Virus record (IMG/VR): IMGVR_UViG_3300027963_000084
Coordinates: 1 to 60,723 of that record
Source: a virus
Length of the DNA: 60,723 nucleotides
Strand: one strand, 5' to 3'
Shown one piece after another: positions 32,983-40,430 of this stretch. The notes under the pieces were generated by a model. The model did no database searches and was not told where the DNA came from. It saw only the letters and a program-made list of their open reading frames with translations. The position numbers were made by a program, and so were the translations under genes. The number at the start of each line of letters is the position of its first letter. The stretch's first letter is position 1.

Positions 32983-33209
32983 TGAGCAAGGTTAAGCGCA
33001 GGAAGAAGACGCTGTTCCCATCTATTGCGGATGCAGCGACGGTGACCCTCACGTCTGACGAGGCAGCTGCCATGCTCAGTGCGGTAGGGGTGGCGATCCA
33101 GTATGAGGAACCGCCAACGCGGGTGGCACCCCACCTCGCCCGTGCGTTGGAGAAGTTCGATGTGGCGTTTGGGTTTGGGATCACACCGAAGGAGGACGGC
33201 GATGAGTGA
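32982..33209 (+). CDS. Small basic/hydrophobic early protein
   Basis: 75 residues. Basic start (SKVKRRKKTLFPSIAD) and a helical middle (LTSDEAAAMLSAVGVAIQYE). AGGAGG lies about six bases before the ATG at 32982. Overlaps the next gene by 8 nt. Unknown function. Confidence 0.65.
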   Translation: MSKVKRRKKTLFPSIADAATVTLTSDEAAAMLSAVGVAIQYEEPPTRVAPHLARALEKFDVAFGFGITPKEDGDE

Positions 33210-33528
33210 ACATACGCCGGGACCGTGGGGGATTGTGTGGCAGGCAGATGTCGAACGCATCCGCCTCAATGGATCGACGGTCTACCAAGTGAGCGATGTG
33301 ACAGACCCGGAGTTCCCATCCGGTAAGCCACGCTACAACCTGGCTGACCTGCATCTGATGTCGGCAGCACCCGATCTGCTTCACGCCTGTCGGGCCGTGG
33401 CCAACGATCTGCATCGGTTGCTGGATGGCGATGACTTCTGCGGGATGAGCGACACCGAGTTGTTCACCTGTTTCCTGACTGCGCTGGAGCCAGCGCTAGA
33501 CAAGGCAGAGGGGAGGATCAATGTCTAA
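33202..33528 (+). CDS. HTPGPW-family small phage protein
   Basis: 108 residues. It starts MSEHTPGPWGIVWQADVERI and later has NLADLHLMSAAPDLLHACRA. Both blocks are diagnostic of a very common small phage protein family (HTPGPW ... AAPDLL) whose role is unknown. GGAGGACGGCG precedes the ATG at 33202. Overlaps the next gene by 8 nt. Confidence 0.8.
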   Translation: MSEHTPGPWGIVWQADVERIRLNGSTVYQVSDVTDPEFPSGKPRYNLADLHLMSAAPDLLHACRAVANDLHRLLDGDDFCGMSDTELFTCFLTALEPALDKAEGRINV

Positions 33529-33799
33529 GCGCAGGAAGATATCCAAGGAGGAGCGGGCTGAGCGTGATCGTCTGATGGAGCTTGTGAAGTGGGCGACGAT
33601 CCTGTGCATGCGGCGGATGATCGAAGCGGGATGGACCAACTCCCGTATAGCCGGTGCCTACGACCAGATGAACCGGGACATCGGCAATCTGGTTGTGACC
33701 CACGCCATGCCGGACCACCATTATGTGGAGTGCAACGACATCGCAGACATGGTGTTCTGTGCTTATGAAAGCGAGAAGGTGCTGGAGGCTAACCCTTAA
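33521..33799 (+). CDS. Helical basic early protein
   Basis: 92 residues; basic, charged start (SKRRKISKEERAERDRLMEL) and a long helix (ATILCMRRMIEAGWTNSRIA) with a possible helix-turn-helix at EAGWTNSRIAGAYDQMN. This suggests nucleic-acid binding but is not a strong match. Overlaps the previous gene by 8 nt. Confidence 0.65.
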   Translation: MSKRRKISKEERAERDRLMELVKWATILCMRRMIEAGWTNSRIAGAYDQMNRDIGNLVVTHAMPDHHYVECNDIADMVFCAYESEKVLEANP

Positions 33800-33813
33800 C
33801 AAGGAGGACAGGG

Positions 33814-33969
33814 ATGTCTATGCTGGACGTTTGGAAAGACGAGACGATTGAGAATGCGATTCGCCTGCTGGTCCAGGCCGAGCGGTTGTTGGAACCGTTC
33901 CGTGACCAGGAGGGGGATTGGGGTAGGGTGTACGAACAGATTCACAGGTTCTTAAAGGAGGAATGCTGA
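33814..33969 (+). CDS. 51-residue helical protein
   Basis: ATG at 33814 with AAGGAGGACAGGG upstream. Helical and acidic (MLDVWKDETIENAIRLLVQA, then ERLLEPFRDQEGDW). Its end carries the AGGAGGAATGCTGATG cassette that sets the next start. Unknown function. Confidence 0.6.
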   Translation: MSMLDVWKDETIENAIRLLVQAERLLEPFRDQEGDWGRVYEQIHRFLKEEC

Positions 33970-34256
33970 TGGCTTGGACAATGAACAACCCGCCGGACTA
34001 TGAGGGTGGAACGCCCAAGGATTGCGACTGGGGTGTGGTCTACCGGGACGAGACTGAACCCAGCCTGCCTGAGTACATCTGCATTCTCTGGCAGACCCGT
34101 GACGGGCTGGCAAGCGTGGTGGGTGGCTTGCAATCTTTCTGCCCGTTCTCCGCAAAGCCAGAGAATGCGGTCGTATCAGCGAAGGCACTGTCGATTAAGT
34201 TTGACTACCCTGCCAAGGACAACATCGTCTGGTGGGGTGTACTCAGAAACCACTAG
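33969..34256 (+). CDS. Small early protein
   Basis: 95 residues. The start chosen is the ATG at 33969, seven bases after GGAGG; the ATG at 33963 is too close to the ribosome site. Aromatic and Gly-rich (PKDCDWGVVYRDETEPSLPE, WQTRDGLASVVGGLQSFCPF). Unknown function. Confidence 0.65.
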   Translation: MAWTMNNPPDYEGGTPKDCDWGVVYRDETEPSLPEYICILWQTRDGLASVVGGLQSFCPFSAKPENAVVSAKALSIKFDYPAKDNIVWWGVLRNH

Positions 34257-34267
34257 GAGGAATGCTG

Positions 34268-34522
34268 ATGGACGAAGACATTGTGAACGGCGTGAAGACA
34301 GCGGTTGGCTACCACAACTACTACAACATCGGCGTGTACGATGCAGTCGCACACGTTGCAAGGTCGCTGGCAAAGGCTGGTCTGAGAGGAGGATGGCTCG
34401 CCACTCACCTTGGGCATAAGCAGCCGCTGCCTGAGTACGCGGTGCGTGTTGGGCAAGTGCGAGTGCATCACGGCGCTCCCGATTTTCAGTTGATTATCAT
34501 ACGCAGACAGGAGGAATGCTGA
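34268..34522 (+). CDS. Small early protein
   Basis: 84 residues from the ATG at 34268, again set by the AGGAGGAATGCTGATG cassette. Helical start (DIVNGVKTAVGYHNYY) and basic His-rich end. Unknown function. Confidence 0.65.
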   Translation: MDEDIVNGVKTAVGYHNYYNIGVYDAVAHVARSLAKAGLRGGWLATHLGHKQPLPEYAVRVGQVRVHHGAPDFQLIIIRRQEEC

Positions 34523-35223
34523 TGCTGACATTCTTAGGGGAGGGCTACGGCATGGCCGCACATGCCGTGCGCTGCAAGCGAGAGGTTGAGCGAACGCTGG
34601 CCCGCCTGGGCGGAGACAGGAGTTTGCAGTATGTTTATTACTGGGACGGGAGCGACGACCGATATGACGATTACAACCGAGAGCCAGGCAGTGCTTGGAC
34701 AACAACCACACTGCGTAAGTTGCTTACCGATCTGGTGGAGTACCGCTACAATGGGTACGCAAAGTCCGCTGACTTTGGAGAACTGAAAACGCTGAGTGAT
34801 GTTAGCGACTTGTTCAGCGATTACTGTGATGGCGGGGTGTCTCGTCTATACACGGACGATGAGGCACACACCGAGAGGCTGGAGCGCACGCGGGTTACGC
34901 TAGAGTCCACAGCTGCAGGGTTTGCTGCACAGTGCGGACACAAGGTCGGCACCAAGGGATACGTCTTGGCAGCGAGGAAAGCTTTGGCCGGTGTGGCTTA
35001 CCAGCGAGAGCGATGGAACGACCCGGAAGTCCGGGCCGAGCAGTGGGCTGCGTGTAGCTACTCCGGTGGCGGCAGCAGCGTGTACTTCGATGATCTGAAC
35101 TTTGAGAACAGCCGCTACGACAGTCGGCTTTCCGGTTTGCAGGGTGTCTTGGATTGGTTGGAGCAAGCCTGCCCGCTGCTGATGCGTCAGATGGAGATGG
35201 AACCTACGGACGAGGAGGAGTGA
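34522..35223 (+). CDS. Largest unknown early protein of the cluster
   Basis: 233 residues from the ATG at 34522, overlapping the previous stop through a third copy of the AGGAGGAATGCTGATG cassette. The start (FLGEGYGMAAHAVRCKREVE) is helical; the middle is rich in Asp/Tyr (YYWDGSDDRYDDYNREPGSA); a second helical part ends in an acidic tail (EMEPTDEEE). No catalytic motif is visible. In an early operon a protein of this size is a reasonable candidate for host takeover or anti-defence, but nothing in the sequence proves it. Confidence 0.65.
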   Translation: MLTFLGEGYGMAAHAVRCKREVERTLARLGGDRSLQYVYYWDGSDDRYDDYNREPGSAWTTTTLRKLLTDLVEYRYNGYAKSADFGELKTLSDVSDLFSDYCDGGVSRLYTDDEAHTERLERTRVTLESTAAGFAAQCGHKVGTKGYVLAARKALAGVAYQRERWNDPEVRAEQWAACSYSGGGSSVYFDDLNFENSRYDSRLSGLQGVLDWLEQACPLLMRQMEMEPTDEEE

Positions 35224-35474
35224 TGTCTACCAGCTACACCACGTTGAACGAGACGATCTACGAGAGCGACGATGGACTGCGGCGAGCGGTCATCTACCGC
35301 AAGCACACGGGGCAGGGCTACGCTGTTCACTGCGAGGACAACCCGAGCAGCAGGTTTGATAGGGACGGTGTCATCTACGGCTACACGGCACCGCTCACCA
35401 GGAAGATGGCGCTGGAGATAGCCCAGCGTTTTGTGGACGGCAAGAAGATTCCCAAACGATTGGAATGGAGGTAA
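35223..35474 (+). CDS. Small early protein, possible paralogue of the 36500-36766 product
   Basis: 83 residues. The ending (MALEIAQRFVDGKKIPKRLE) matches in pattern the ending of the 36500-36766 gene (AKDLAKRFIAGQSVPEELG), and both begin with a strand-rich half in a similar order. The ATG at 35223 overlaps the preceding stop and follows GAGGAG. The two may have come from a duplication. Unknown function. Confidence 0.65.
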   Translation: MSTSYTTLNETIYESDDGLRRAVIYRKHTGQGYAVHCEDNPSSRFDRDGVIYGYTAPLTRKMALEIAQRFVDGKKIPKRLEWR

Positions 35475-35477
35475 CAA

Positions 35478-35870
35478 ATGAACTGGACATGCCAACCCAA
35501 GCAACGCCACCAATCTCCGATGGCTGGTGAGTGGATCGACACTGATGCGCAGGCGGCAGAGTTTCTCTCCACGCATCCATCTGTGACACTGCATGCGACC
35601 CGTAAGGGAAAGGGCTGGGTGGCCTGTGTGTCTGGCACAACCATATGCCCAATGCCGCACAGCGCCATGTCCAAGTCCAGCCTGCACAACACGCTGCTGC
35701 ACCGCTACCTAGCCACCACCAATGGGTCTGGTGTATACCGCATCAACCTGCACTGGGCGAAGGACATGCCCAACTGGGCTGGCAAGTACGGCGCGTTGCC
35801 GGAACTCGCATCCGCAATCCTGCGGGCTGAACGAATGATGGCAACTACCCCGGAGGTGATTGATGAGTGA
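35478..35870 (+). CDS. Unknown early protein
   Basis: 130 residues, ATG at 35478 with TGGAGG upstream. Mixed composition; landmarks are GKGWVACVSGTTICPMPHS and a helical end (LPELASAILRAERMMATT). Overlaps the next gene by 8 nt. No family recognised. Confidence 0.65.
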   Translation: MNWTCQPKQRHQSPMAGEWIDTDAQAAEFLSTHPSVTLHATRKGKGWVACVSGTTICPMPHSAMSKSSLHNTLLHRYLATTNGSGVYRINLHWAKDMPNWAGKYGALPELASAILRAERMMATTPEVIDE

Positions 35871-36255
35871 TATCGATGTGATGCAGTCCCTGTTTGACAC
35901 CAAGCCCATGGGCCTTGCGATGAACTGGCCCGTTGACGTTGCCCGATTCGTTGGTGCCATTAAGGAACTGCGGGCCTTGTGCCAAGACGACCTTGCCCCA
36001 CCGGACGAGATCGCCAAGCAGTGGCGTGTCGCTACGGCGGCGCTTGGCGTGGAGGGTATGGGTTCACTGCTGCTGGAGCGTGGCGAGTGGCAGAAGCTGG
36101 TGTATGTGGATGCCGGGAGTCGTAAGCCCTGGCGTGAGCATGATGATTACGTTGTTGTCTGGGACCAGCCGACCGGCTGTGTCGTTGCGAACGTGCGGAT
36201 GCGTGGAGATTCTGTGGACGAGGTGTCGTTCGACGTGAAGAAGGAGGTGAAGTGA
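35863..36255 (+). CDS. Unknown early protein
   Basis: 130 residues from the ATG at 35863 (GGAGGTGATTG upstream). Helical first half (DVARFVGAIKELRALCQDDL), then LGVEGMGSLLLERGEWQKLV and a beta-rich end. Stop overlaps the next ATG. Unknown function. Confidence 0.65.
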   Translation: MSDIDVMQSLFDTKPMGLAMNWPVDVARFVGAIKELRALCQDDLAPPDEIAKQWRVATAALGVEGMGSLLLERGEWQKLVYVDAGSRKPWREHDDYVVVWDQPTGCVVANVRMRGDSVDEVSFDVKKEVK

Positions 36256-36503
36256 TGGCTGTTCGGAAACGATGGCAGATAGACGACTCCTATCCACCTA
36301 TGAAGATGGTGGAATTCAAACCGCTGATGGACCGCGTGATGGCTGAGCTTATGATGGCGGCGCATGTCACATGCGATGAAGAGTGGCAGGTGTCTAGCAT
36401 AGCAGACAAGGTAGTGGCGTTTGTGATTGCACAACTCCGTGAGCAGGCCCAGCCGCATCGGCTAGACCTAGCTGACTGGATCAAACCGGAGGGCGAGCGA
36501 TGA
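36255..36503 (+). CDS. Small early protein
   Basis: 82 residues, ATG at 36255 after GGAGGTGAAGTG. Helical (LMDRVMAELMMAAHVTCDEE, IADKVVAFVIAQLREQAQPH). Overlaps the next gene by 4 nt. Unknown function. Confidence 0.65.
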   Translation: MAVRKRWQIDDSYPPMKMVEFKPLMDRVMAELMMAAHVTCDEEWQVSSIADKVVAFVIAQLREQAQPHRLDLADWIKPEGER

Positions 36504-36766
36504 AAGTTTCACAAGAGGACGGGATGATTTGGTACGAGGGCAACGACCGCAAGGCTGTTGTGGGCAGGACATCTAGCGGCGGATACAGTGTTACTTCTTT
36601 CTGGGACAGTAACGGCACACATTGGTGCGGAGGCTATGGAGAGGGGAGCCGACCCATGCTCACGCTGGATGAGGCCAAGGACTTGGCTAAGCGATTCATT
36701 GCCGGTCAGTCTGTACCGGAAGAACTTGGTGGATACGACGACAACAAACCCGTGGAGGTGAAGTGA
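36500..36766 (+). CDS. Small early protein, possible paralogue of the 35223-35474 product
   Basis: 88 residues. Beta-rich first half (MIWYEGNDRKAVVGRTSSGG) and the helix LDEAKDLAKRFIAGQSVPE that resembles the end of the 35223-35474 product. Overlaps neighbours at both ends. Unknown function. Confidence 0.65.
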   Translation: MKVSQEDGMIWYEGNDRKAVVGRTSSGGYSVTSFWDSNGTHWCGGYGEGSRPMLTLDEAKDLAKRFIAGQSVPEELGGYDDNKPVEVK

Positions 36767-36858
36767 TGTTTGCAATGAGCGAGATGATGGACTTCCTATT
36801 GGGTGGCGCTGGCGTTCTGCTTTTGCTATGGTGGAGTTCACACAGTGGAGGTAACTGA
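36766..36858 (+). CDS. 30-residue membrane micro-protein
   Basis: ATG at 36766 overlaps the previous stop, with GGAGGTGAAG upstream. One hydrophobic helix (FLLGGAGVLLLLWW) with a short polar end. It lies two bases before the serine recombinase gene and carries that gene's GGAGG site at its end. Probably a real membrane peptide; role unknown. Confidence 0.5.
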   Translation: MFAMSEMMDFLLGGAGVLLLLWWSSHSGGN

Positions 36859-36860
36859 CC

Positions 36861-37634
36861 ATGCTGTACGGGTACGCACGGGTATCAACCGACAAGCAGG
36901 AAGACTCAGCTGATGACCAGGCTATCCGCCTGCGTGAGTACGCCGAGCGGTCTGGCATGGAGTTCGGTGGCGTGTTCGTAGACGAGGATCAGTCTGCGTC
37001 CAAGATTAAGTTCAGCCACCGCAGGCAGGGGCGGATACTGTGGGACAAGCTCCAGCCTGGTGACCGCGTAGTCTTCACCAAGAGCGACCGTGCCTTTCGT
37101 TCTGTGCTGGATGCCGTCACTACCATCGCTAGGTGGAAGAGCTTGGGCATTGGTGCCATCTTCCTAGATACCGGCATCGATGTCACCACTCCAGCTGGCG
37201 AGTTGTTCTTCAACCAGATGAGTGCGTTCGCCCAGTTTGAAAGCCAGATGATCGGCCAGCGGCAGAAGGAGAGCATCGCCTACCGCAAGAAGTCTGGCCG
37301 TCCATACGGCAAGCTCCGCCCCTTCGGCTGGGTGTCGAAGGACAAAGCATTCGTCCCGTGCAAGGCAGAGCGTGAGATCGGTGACATGGTGGTTGCCATG
37401 CGGGCCGAGGGCAAGTCCTATAGCGCCATCTGCTTGCACCTGTGCAAGCGTGAGCTACGCAAGCCGCCCAACATAAAGGGTGTGCGTGGCTACTACGGGC
37501 TAACGGATGTCACGTATCTGCACAGGGCAGCGGAAGCTGGATACCCAAGGCTTCCGCCAAGGCTTTCGCATTCTGAGTGGATCGACGGGCTGCAGCGCGA
37601 AGCGATATTCCATGCGACTCAGCAAGCGCTCTGA
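36861..37634 (+). CDS. Serine recombinase (resolvase/invertase family)
   Basis: 257 residues, GGAGGTAACTGACC before the ATG. The N-terminal catalytic domain begins YGYARVSTDKQEDSADDQ, with the nucleophile Ser in the RVSTDKQ motif, then GDRVVFTKSDRAFRS with the conserved Arg residues and AFAQFESQMIGQRQKE on the E-helix. The C-terminal part is short and helical with a possible HTH (GKSYSAICLHLCKREL). Small members act as invertases or resolvases. It is the last gene of the early operon; its final 125 bases overlap the end of the sigma-factor gene on the other strand. Confidence 0.9.
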   Translation: MLYGYARVSTDKQEDSADDQAIRLREYAERSGMEFGGVFVDEDQSASKIKFSHRRQGRILWDKLQPGDRVVFTKSDRAFRSVLDAVTTIARWKSLGIGAIFLDTGIDVTTPAGELFFNQMSAFAQFESQMIGQRQKESIAYRKKSGRPYGKLRPFGWVSKDKAFVPCKAEREIGDMVVAMRAEGKSYSAICLHLCKRELRKPPNIKGVRGYYGLTDVTYLHRAAEAGYPRLPPRLSHSEWIDGLQREAIFHATQQAL

Positions 37635-38049
37635 GCGTTTGCCCATGGATGAACCTGTCTGTCGCCAGCTCCTGCTCCCATTCCGGTAGCTCGTCAATCG
37701 CCAGCCGGATGTGGTCCAGCTGGTCGAACTCAGGCAGCAGTTCAGCCGCCTCCTCCAGCGTGATGCGGATCTCCCCAGGCTGGCGGTTGATCTTCTTTAT
37801 CTGCTTGTACATTGCATTGAGGCAGGCCCGGGCGAAGTACGCCTTGGGGTAGGGCAACCTCTTGGGATCGTATGTCCTGGCCGCTTTGCACATGGCGAGG
37901 AACCCCTCGCTCTGCAGGTCTTCGATCAGCACACCGCGCTGCCAGTGCGGTCGGTTCTGCACAAAGTATTTGGCGAGGATCTCTGCGAGGGGAACGTATT
38001 CAACGACCAGGCGTTGCCGCTTGGCGGAGAGTCGTAATCTCTTGCTCAT
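37510..38049 (-). CDS. RNA polymerase sigma factor (sigma-70 family)
   Basis: 179 residues from the ATG at 38049; an earlier ATG at 38070 is possible. Region 2 is visible as LIEDLQSEGFLAMCKAARTY, then DPKRLPYPKAYFARACLNAM, the usual DLxxEG ... FDP ... YA pattern. Region 4 is a helix-turn-helix (GQTLRALAESHGISLRAAAR). It would redirect host RNA polymerase to phage promoters, probably late ones. It lies at the far end of the leftward operon and overlaps tail-to-tail with the serine recombinase. The family call is strong for both regions. Confidence 0.85.
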   Translation of the reverse strand: MSKRLRLSAKRQRLVVEYVPLAEILAKYFVQNRPHWQRGVLIEDLQSEGFLAMCKAARTYDPKRLPYPKAYFARACLNAMYKQIKKINRQPGEIRITLEEAAELLPEFDQLDHIRLAIDELPEWEQELATDRFIHGQTLRALAESHGISLRAAARRSTQNAKALAEALGIQLPLPCADT

Positions 38050-38227
38050 GCTGGTTGAGGCGATGCTCATGCTCTTCGATGGTCTGCCTGAGTTCGTCCA
38101 GCATGCGGGGTAAGGACTCCACGCTGTTCGCAATCACGGCCACTTTTGCGTGGAGCGAAAACGCCCACGGGACAATTGCTGCGGCTACGGTTATGCCCAG
38201 CATCCAAAGTTCAGTCTCCGGTGACAT
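38000..38227 (-). CDS. Small membrane protein with coiled coil
   Basis: 75 residues, GGGGGAGCG before the ATG. One membrane helix at about residues 7-25 (LWMLGITVAAAIVPWAFSL) is followed by a heptad-like coiled coil (LDELRQTIEEHEHRLNQHEQ). This is a common layout for phage lysis-cassette or membrane-anchoring proteins. The gene follows other membrane proteins and the two protease genes. It overlaps the sigma-factor gene by 50 nt. Confidence 0.7.
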   Translation of the reverse strand: MSPETELWMLGITVAAAIVPWAFSLHAKVAVIANSVESLPRMLDELRQTIEEHEHRLNQHEQEITTLRQAATPGR

Positions 38228-38456
38228 CGCTCCCCCTCGCTATCGAAATCAAAAGTAATCCCGCGTATGGATGCAGCTGTCCCTCTCCGACGTGCTGCTT
38301 AATTACGTGGGTAATCTCCGCTACTGCTTCTTGTGGGTAGCGGTACATGTAGGTATGCCCGCCGTATGTGGCAGAGAGCCTAATGCGATCCCCGCTTCCC
38401 ACTGAATATGTGCCAGGCTTGTCGGGTGTTCTTGGAAAATCCATTTGGCTAGCCAT
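38211..38456 (-). CDS. Small unknown protein
   Basis: 81 residues if started at the ATG at 38456 (a second ATG is at 38444). Landmarks: DFPRTPDKPGTYSVGSGDR, then YGGHTYMYRYPQEAVAEITH. It lies in another frame across the last third of the preceding gene (136-nt overlap). No ribosome site is clear, so the start is uncertain. Confidence 0.5.
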   Translation of the reverse strand: MASQMDFPRTPDKPGTYSVGSGDRIRLSATYGGHTYMYRYPQEAVAEITHVIKQHVGEGQLHPYAGLLLISIARGSDVTGD

Positions 38457-38677
38457 GCCGTGACGAGGTTGACGATGATCGGTATGAGGATCATCAGAAG
38501 AATCGACCCGCACTCCTTGTGCCGGTCGCGGAACTCTTGCCGCACTGCCTTCTTCCAGGCTGGCTTGTCTTGGTCTGCTTTGATCAGTGCGATCAGCGTT
38601 ACCTCTTCGCTGTATCGGGACAGTCGGGAGGCACCAGTCTCTTCGGCGCAGCGTCTGGCTATTTGGCTGGCAAGCAT
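38321..38677 (-). CDS. Membrane protein in the protease cluster
   Basis: 118 residues, ATG at 38677 after GGAGTGCAAGG. Charged helical start (LASQIARRCAEETGASRLSR), then one membrane helix (ILLMILIPIIVNLVTAWLA). The C-terminal stretch overlaps the next gene and looks unconstrained. A holin-like or anchoring role is possible but unproven. Confidence 0.55.
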   Translation of the reverse strand: MLASQIARRCAEETGASRLSRYSEEVTLIALIKADQDKPAWKKAVRQEFRDRHKECGSILLMILIPIIVNLVTAWLAKWIFQEHPTSLAHIQWEAGIALGSLPHTAGIPTCTATHKKQ

Positions 38678-38904
38678 TCCTTGCACTCCTTCAGCAGGAC
38701 CGACTTGGTTCTGCACAGGCAGTCCTTCGGGCACGGGCAGTCGGTCACATGCCCGTCGCCGTGCGTGATCTTGCCGAGCTTGCACTGGCCGCAGCACTTG
38801 CTCTTGGGCGCGGTGTAGGTTGTGCAGACATAGGCCGCTTCCACTGCCACCCGCTCCGGGTAGAAGGGCACGGGGAAGAACAGTGAGAAGATGAGAAGTA
38901 TCAC
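38659..38904 (-). CDS. Secreted Cys-rich small protein
   Basis: 81 residues from a GTG at 38904 that overlaps the previous stop (GTGA). A hydrophobic signal-like segment (ILLIFSLFFPVPF) is followed by about eleven Cys in CCGQC, CPCPKDCLC and CKEC patterns. This suggests export and disulfide or metal binding in the envelope. It directly follows the papain-like protease gene and may act with it. Confidence 0.6.
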   Translation of the reverse strand: MILLIFSLFFPVPFYPERVAVEAAYVCTTYTAPKSKCCGQCKLGKITHGDGHVTDCPCPKDCLCRTKSVLLKECKECLPAK

Positions 38905-39836
38905 GTTTGCAGTAGTCCTATTGCGCCGTAGTCGGGCAGCTTCTGCGGTGGGAATCCATCGACGCTGCCGTAGCTCCATGCGTCACCATCTGTCACGCAC
39001 ACAGCCCAGTCGTCTGCCTTGGTGACTATCATCCCTGGCACCTGTTCCGGGTAGGAGGACGGCCAGTCTTTCACTGGCTTGTTCCACCCGCCCCAGCTGT
39101 TCTGGATGAAGAAGACGGTGAACGGCCAGAACTCTTTAGTGTCGTCATAGCCGACAGTGGCCATGTCATGCGCCCAGCCACCAGGCAGACGGGCATGGAT
39201 GTTCTGTGAGTTAGGCGCGCTATCCCACTTGGCGAACTGCCCTGAGTGGATGCCGTATCCATTAGCCAGTGCATCCATGGCATCACGCACCGTCTGTATC
39301 TGGCGGATGATGCCGACCTTGTGCTGGCGGCAGATGTCTGCCACATCCTTGGGAACCCCAGAAGATCCCCAGTTGGCACCGATGCTGCCGTTGTACTTCG
39401 ACAGATCGACTGGCTCATACTTCTGCCGGATACAAAAGCCAACGTCTCGCTCAAACGTGGAAGCCCTAGCAGGGATCATCCCTTCGCCGCTGTGCCCTCT
39501 GGCCCCGTAGGTTGGCTCAGTTGCACCGCGCTTAACGAAAGACTCTGGCCTGTTCTCCAGCAGAACCTGCACGGCACGGGTGCAGTCGCGGGCATTGCGG
39601 CTTCCATGGCTGACGCAATCTGATTCCGTTTGGACTTCGGTGAACGACAGTGGGTCCAACTTACGAACGTACTGCCACAGCAATGCGCGCTTGCCTTCTC
39701 CTGACCCTACGCTGTTAGGCTCAGAGTAGATTGGGCGAGGCTGCGTCTCCTGCCAACGGACACGGTCGCGGGGGCTGTTGATCCAGCCTTGCAGTCCATC
39801 GTCATACGCTTTGAGGGGAACGAAGTCGCTACTCAC
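38901..39836 (-). CDS. Papain-like (C1-type) cysteine protease
   Basis: 311 residues. The catalytic set can be read in papain order: Gln69 and Cys74 (VQTESDCVSHGSRNARD), His223 in GGWAHDMATVGYDD and Asn246 in FIQNSWGGWN, which closely matches the KNSWG block of papain. No signal peptide is visible. It could mature virion proteins, act on the host envelope at lysis, or be delivered with DNA. The subtilisin-like protease lies two genes upstream in the operon. Overlaps both neighbours by 4-8 nt. Enzyme class is well supported; substrate unknown. Confidence 0.75.
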   Translation of the reverse strand: MSSDFVPLKAYDDGLQGWINSPRDRVRWQETQPRPIYSEPNSVGSGEGKRALLWQYVRKLDPLSFTEVQTESDCVSHGSRNARDCTRAVQVLLENRPESFVKRGATEPTYGARGHSGEGMIPARASTFERDVGFCIRQKYEPVDLSKYNGSIGANWGSSGVPKDVADICRQHKVGIIRQIQTVRDAMDALANGYGIHSGQFAKWDSAPNSQNIHARLPGGWAHDMATVGYDDTKEFWPFTVFFIQNSWGGWNKPVKDWPSSYPEQVPGMIVTKADDWAVCVTDGDAWSYGSVDGFPPQKLPDYGAIGLLQT

Positions 39837-40218
39837 TTTGCTTCGCTACCTCCCGGCATGCCCCTGCGATCTTGCCTGCCATGGCAGGGGACATAGCCAC
39901 GTCATCCAGAGGAAAGCCATCGGACATCACCTTCTCAACGGCCACGTCCAGACCGGGATACTTGCCCTTCAGATCAGACGCGGCCAGCTTCAGCGCATTG
40001 CTGTGCAGCTGCCGCCACATGCCGACCGTGGTGATGAGCTTGCCGCTGTCCTTCTCGGTCACGTCGGCAAGCGATAGGTAGATGCCTTTCAAATGGGCAC
40101 GGTCTGATCGACTGGAGGCTATCAACGCTGCAGCGACTGGGCCTTCGGACTTCTTTGAGGGAGGTAGGAATGCGAGCGCGGCCACCAAGCAGGCGATGAT
40201 GATGGGTAGGTGCTTCAC
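39829..40218 (-). CDS. Exported or membrane-anchored small protein
   Basis: 129 residues from a GTG at 40218, set by GGAGGTGAAGGC. A signal/anchor helix (LPIIIACLVAALAFLPP) leads to a helical, charged domain outside the membrane (AVEKVMSDGFPLDDVAMSPA). It overlaps the papain-like gene by 8 nt, suggesting linked expression. Function unknown; a spanin-like or chaperone role is conceivable. Confidence 0.6.
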   Translation of the reverse strand: MKHLPIIIACLVAALAFLPPSKKSEGPVAAALIASSRSDRAHLKGIYLSLADVTEKDSGKLITTVGMWRQLHSNALKLAASDLKGKYPGLDVAVEKVMSDGFPLDDVAMSPAMAGKIAGACREVAKQSE

Positions 40219-40430
40219 GCCTTCACCTCCAGCAATGCCTGGAGAAGTGCGTTGCATGCCGTCAGGACTGCGGGTTCTGTGTGCGCTTCCCTCACTGCAA
40301 CCACCGCTTCGATCTGCTGCAGCACAGTGGGCTTCTTGGCAGACGGCAGTCGGATGGCACTGAACGGAACGTAGGTTGCGATGACGGCAATCACCACAGC
40401 CACCACTGAAAGAATCTGAATTGAACTCAT
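40215..40430 (-). CDS. 71-residue membrane protein
   Basis: ATG at 40430 overlaps the subtilase stop (ATGA). An N-terminal membrane helix (IQILSVVAVVIAVIATYVPF) is followed by a helical cytoplasmic or external tail (VLQQIEAVVAVREAHTEPAV). Placed between the two protease genes. Unknown function. Confidence 0.65.
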   Translation of the reverse strand: MSSIQILSVVAVVIAVIATYVPFSAIRLPSAKKPTVLQQIEAVVAVREAHTEPAVLTACNALLQALLEVKA

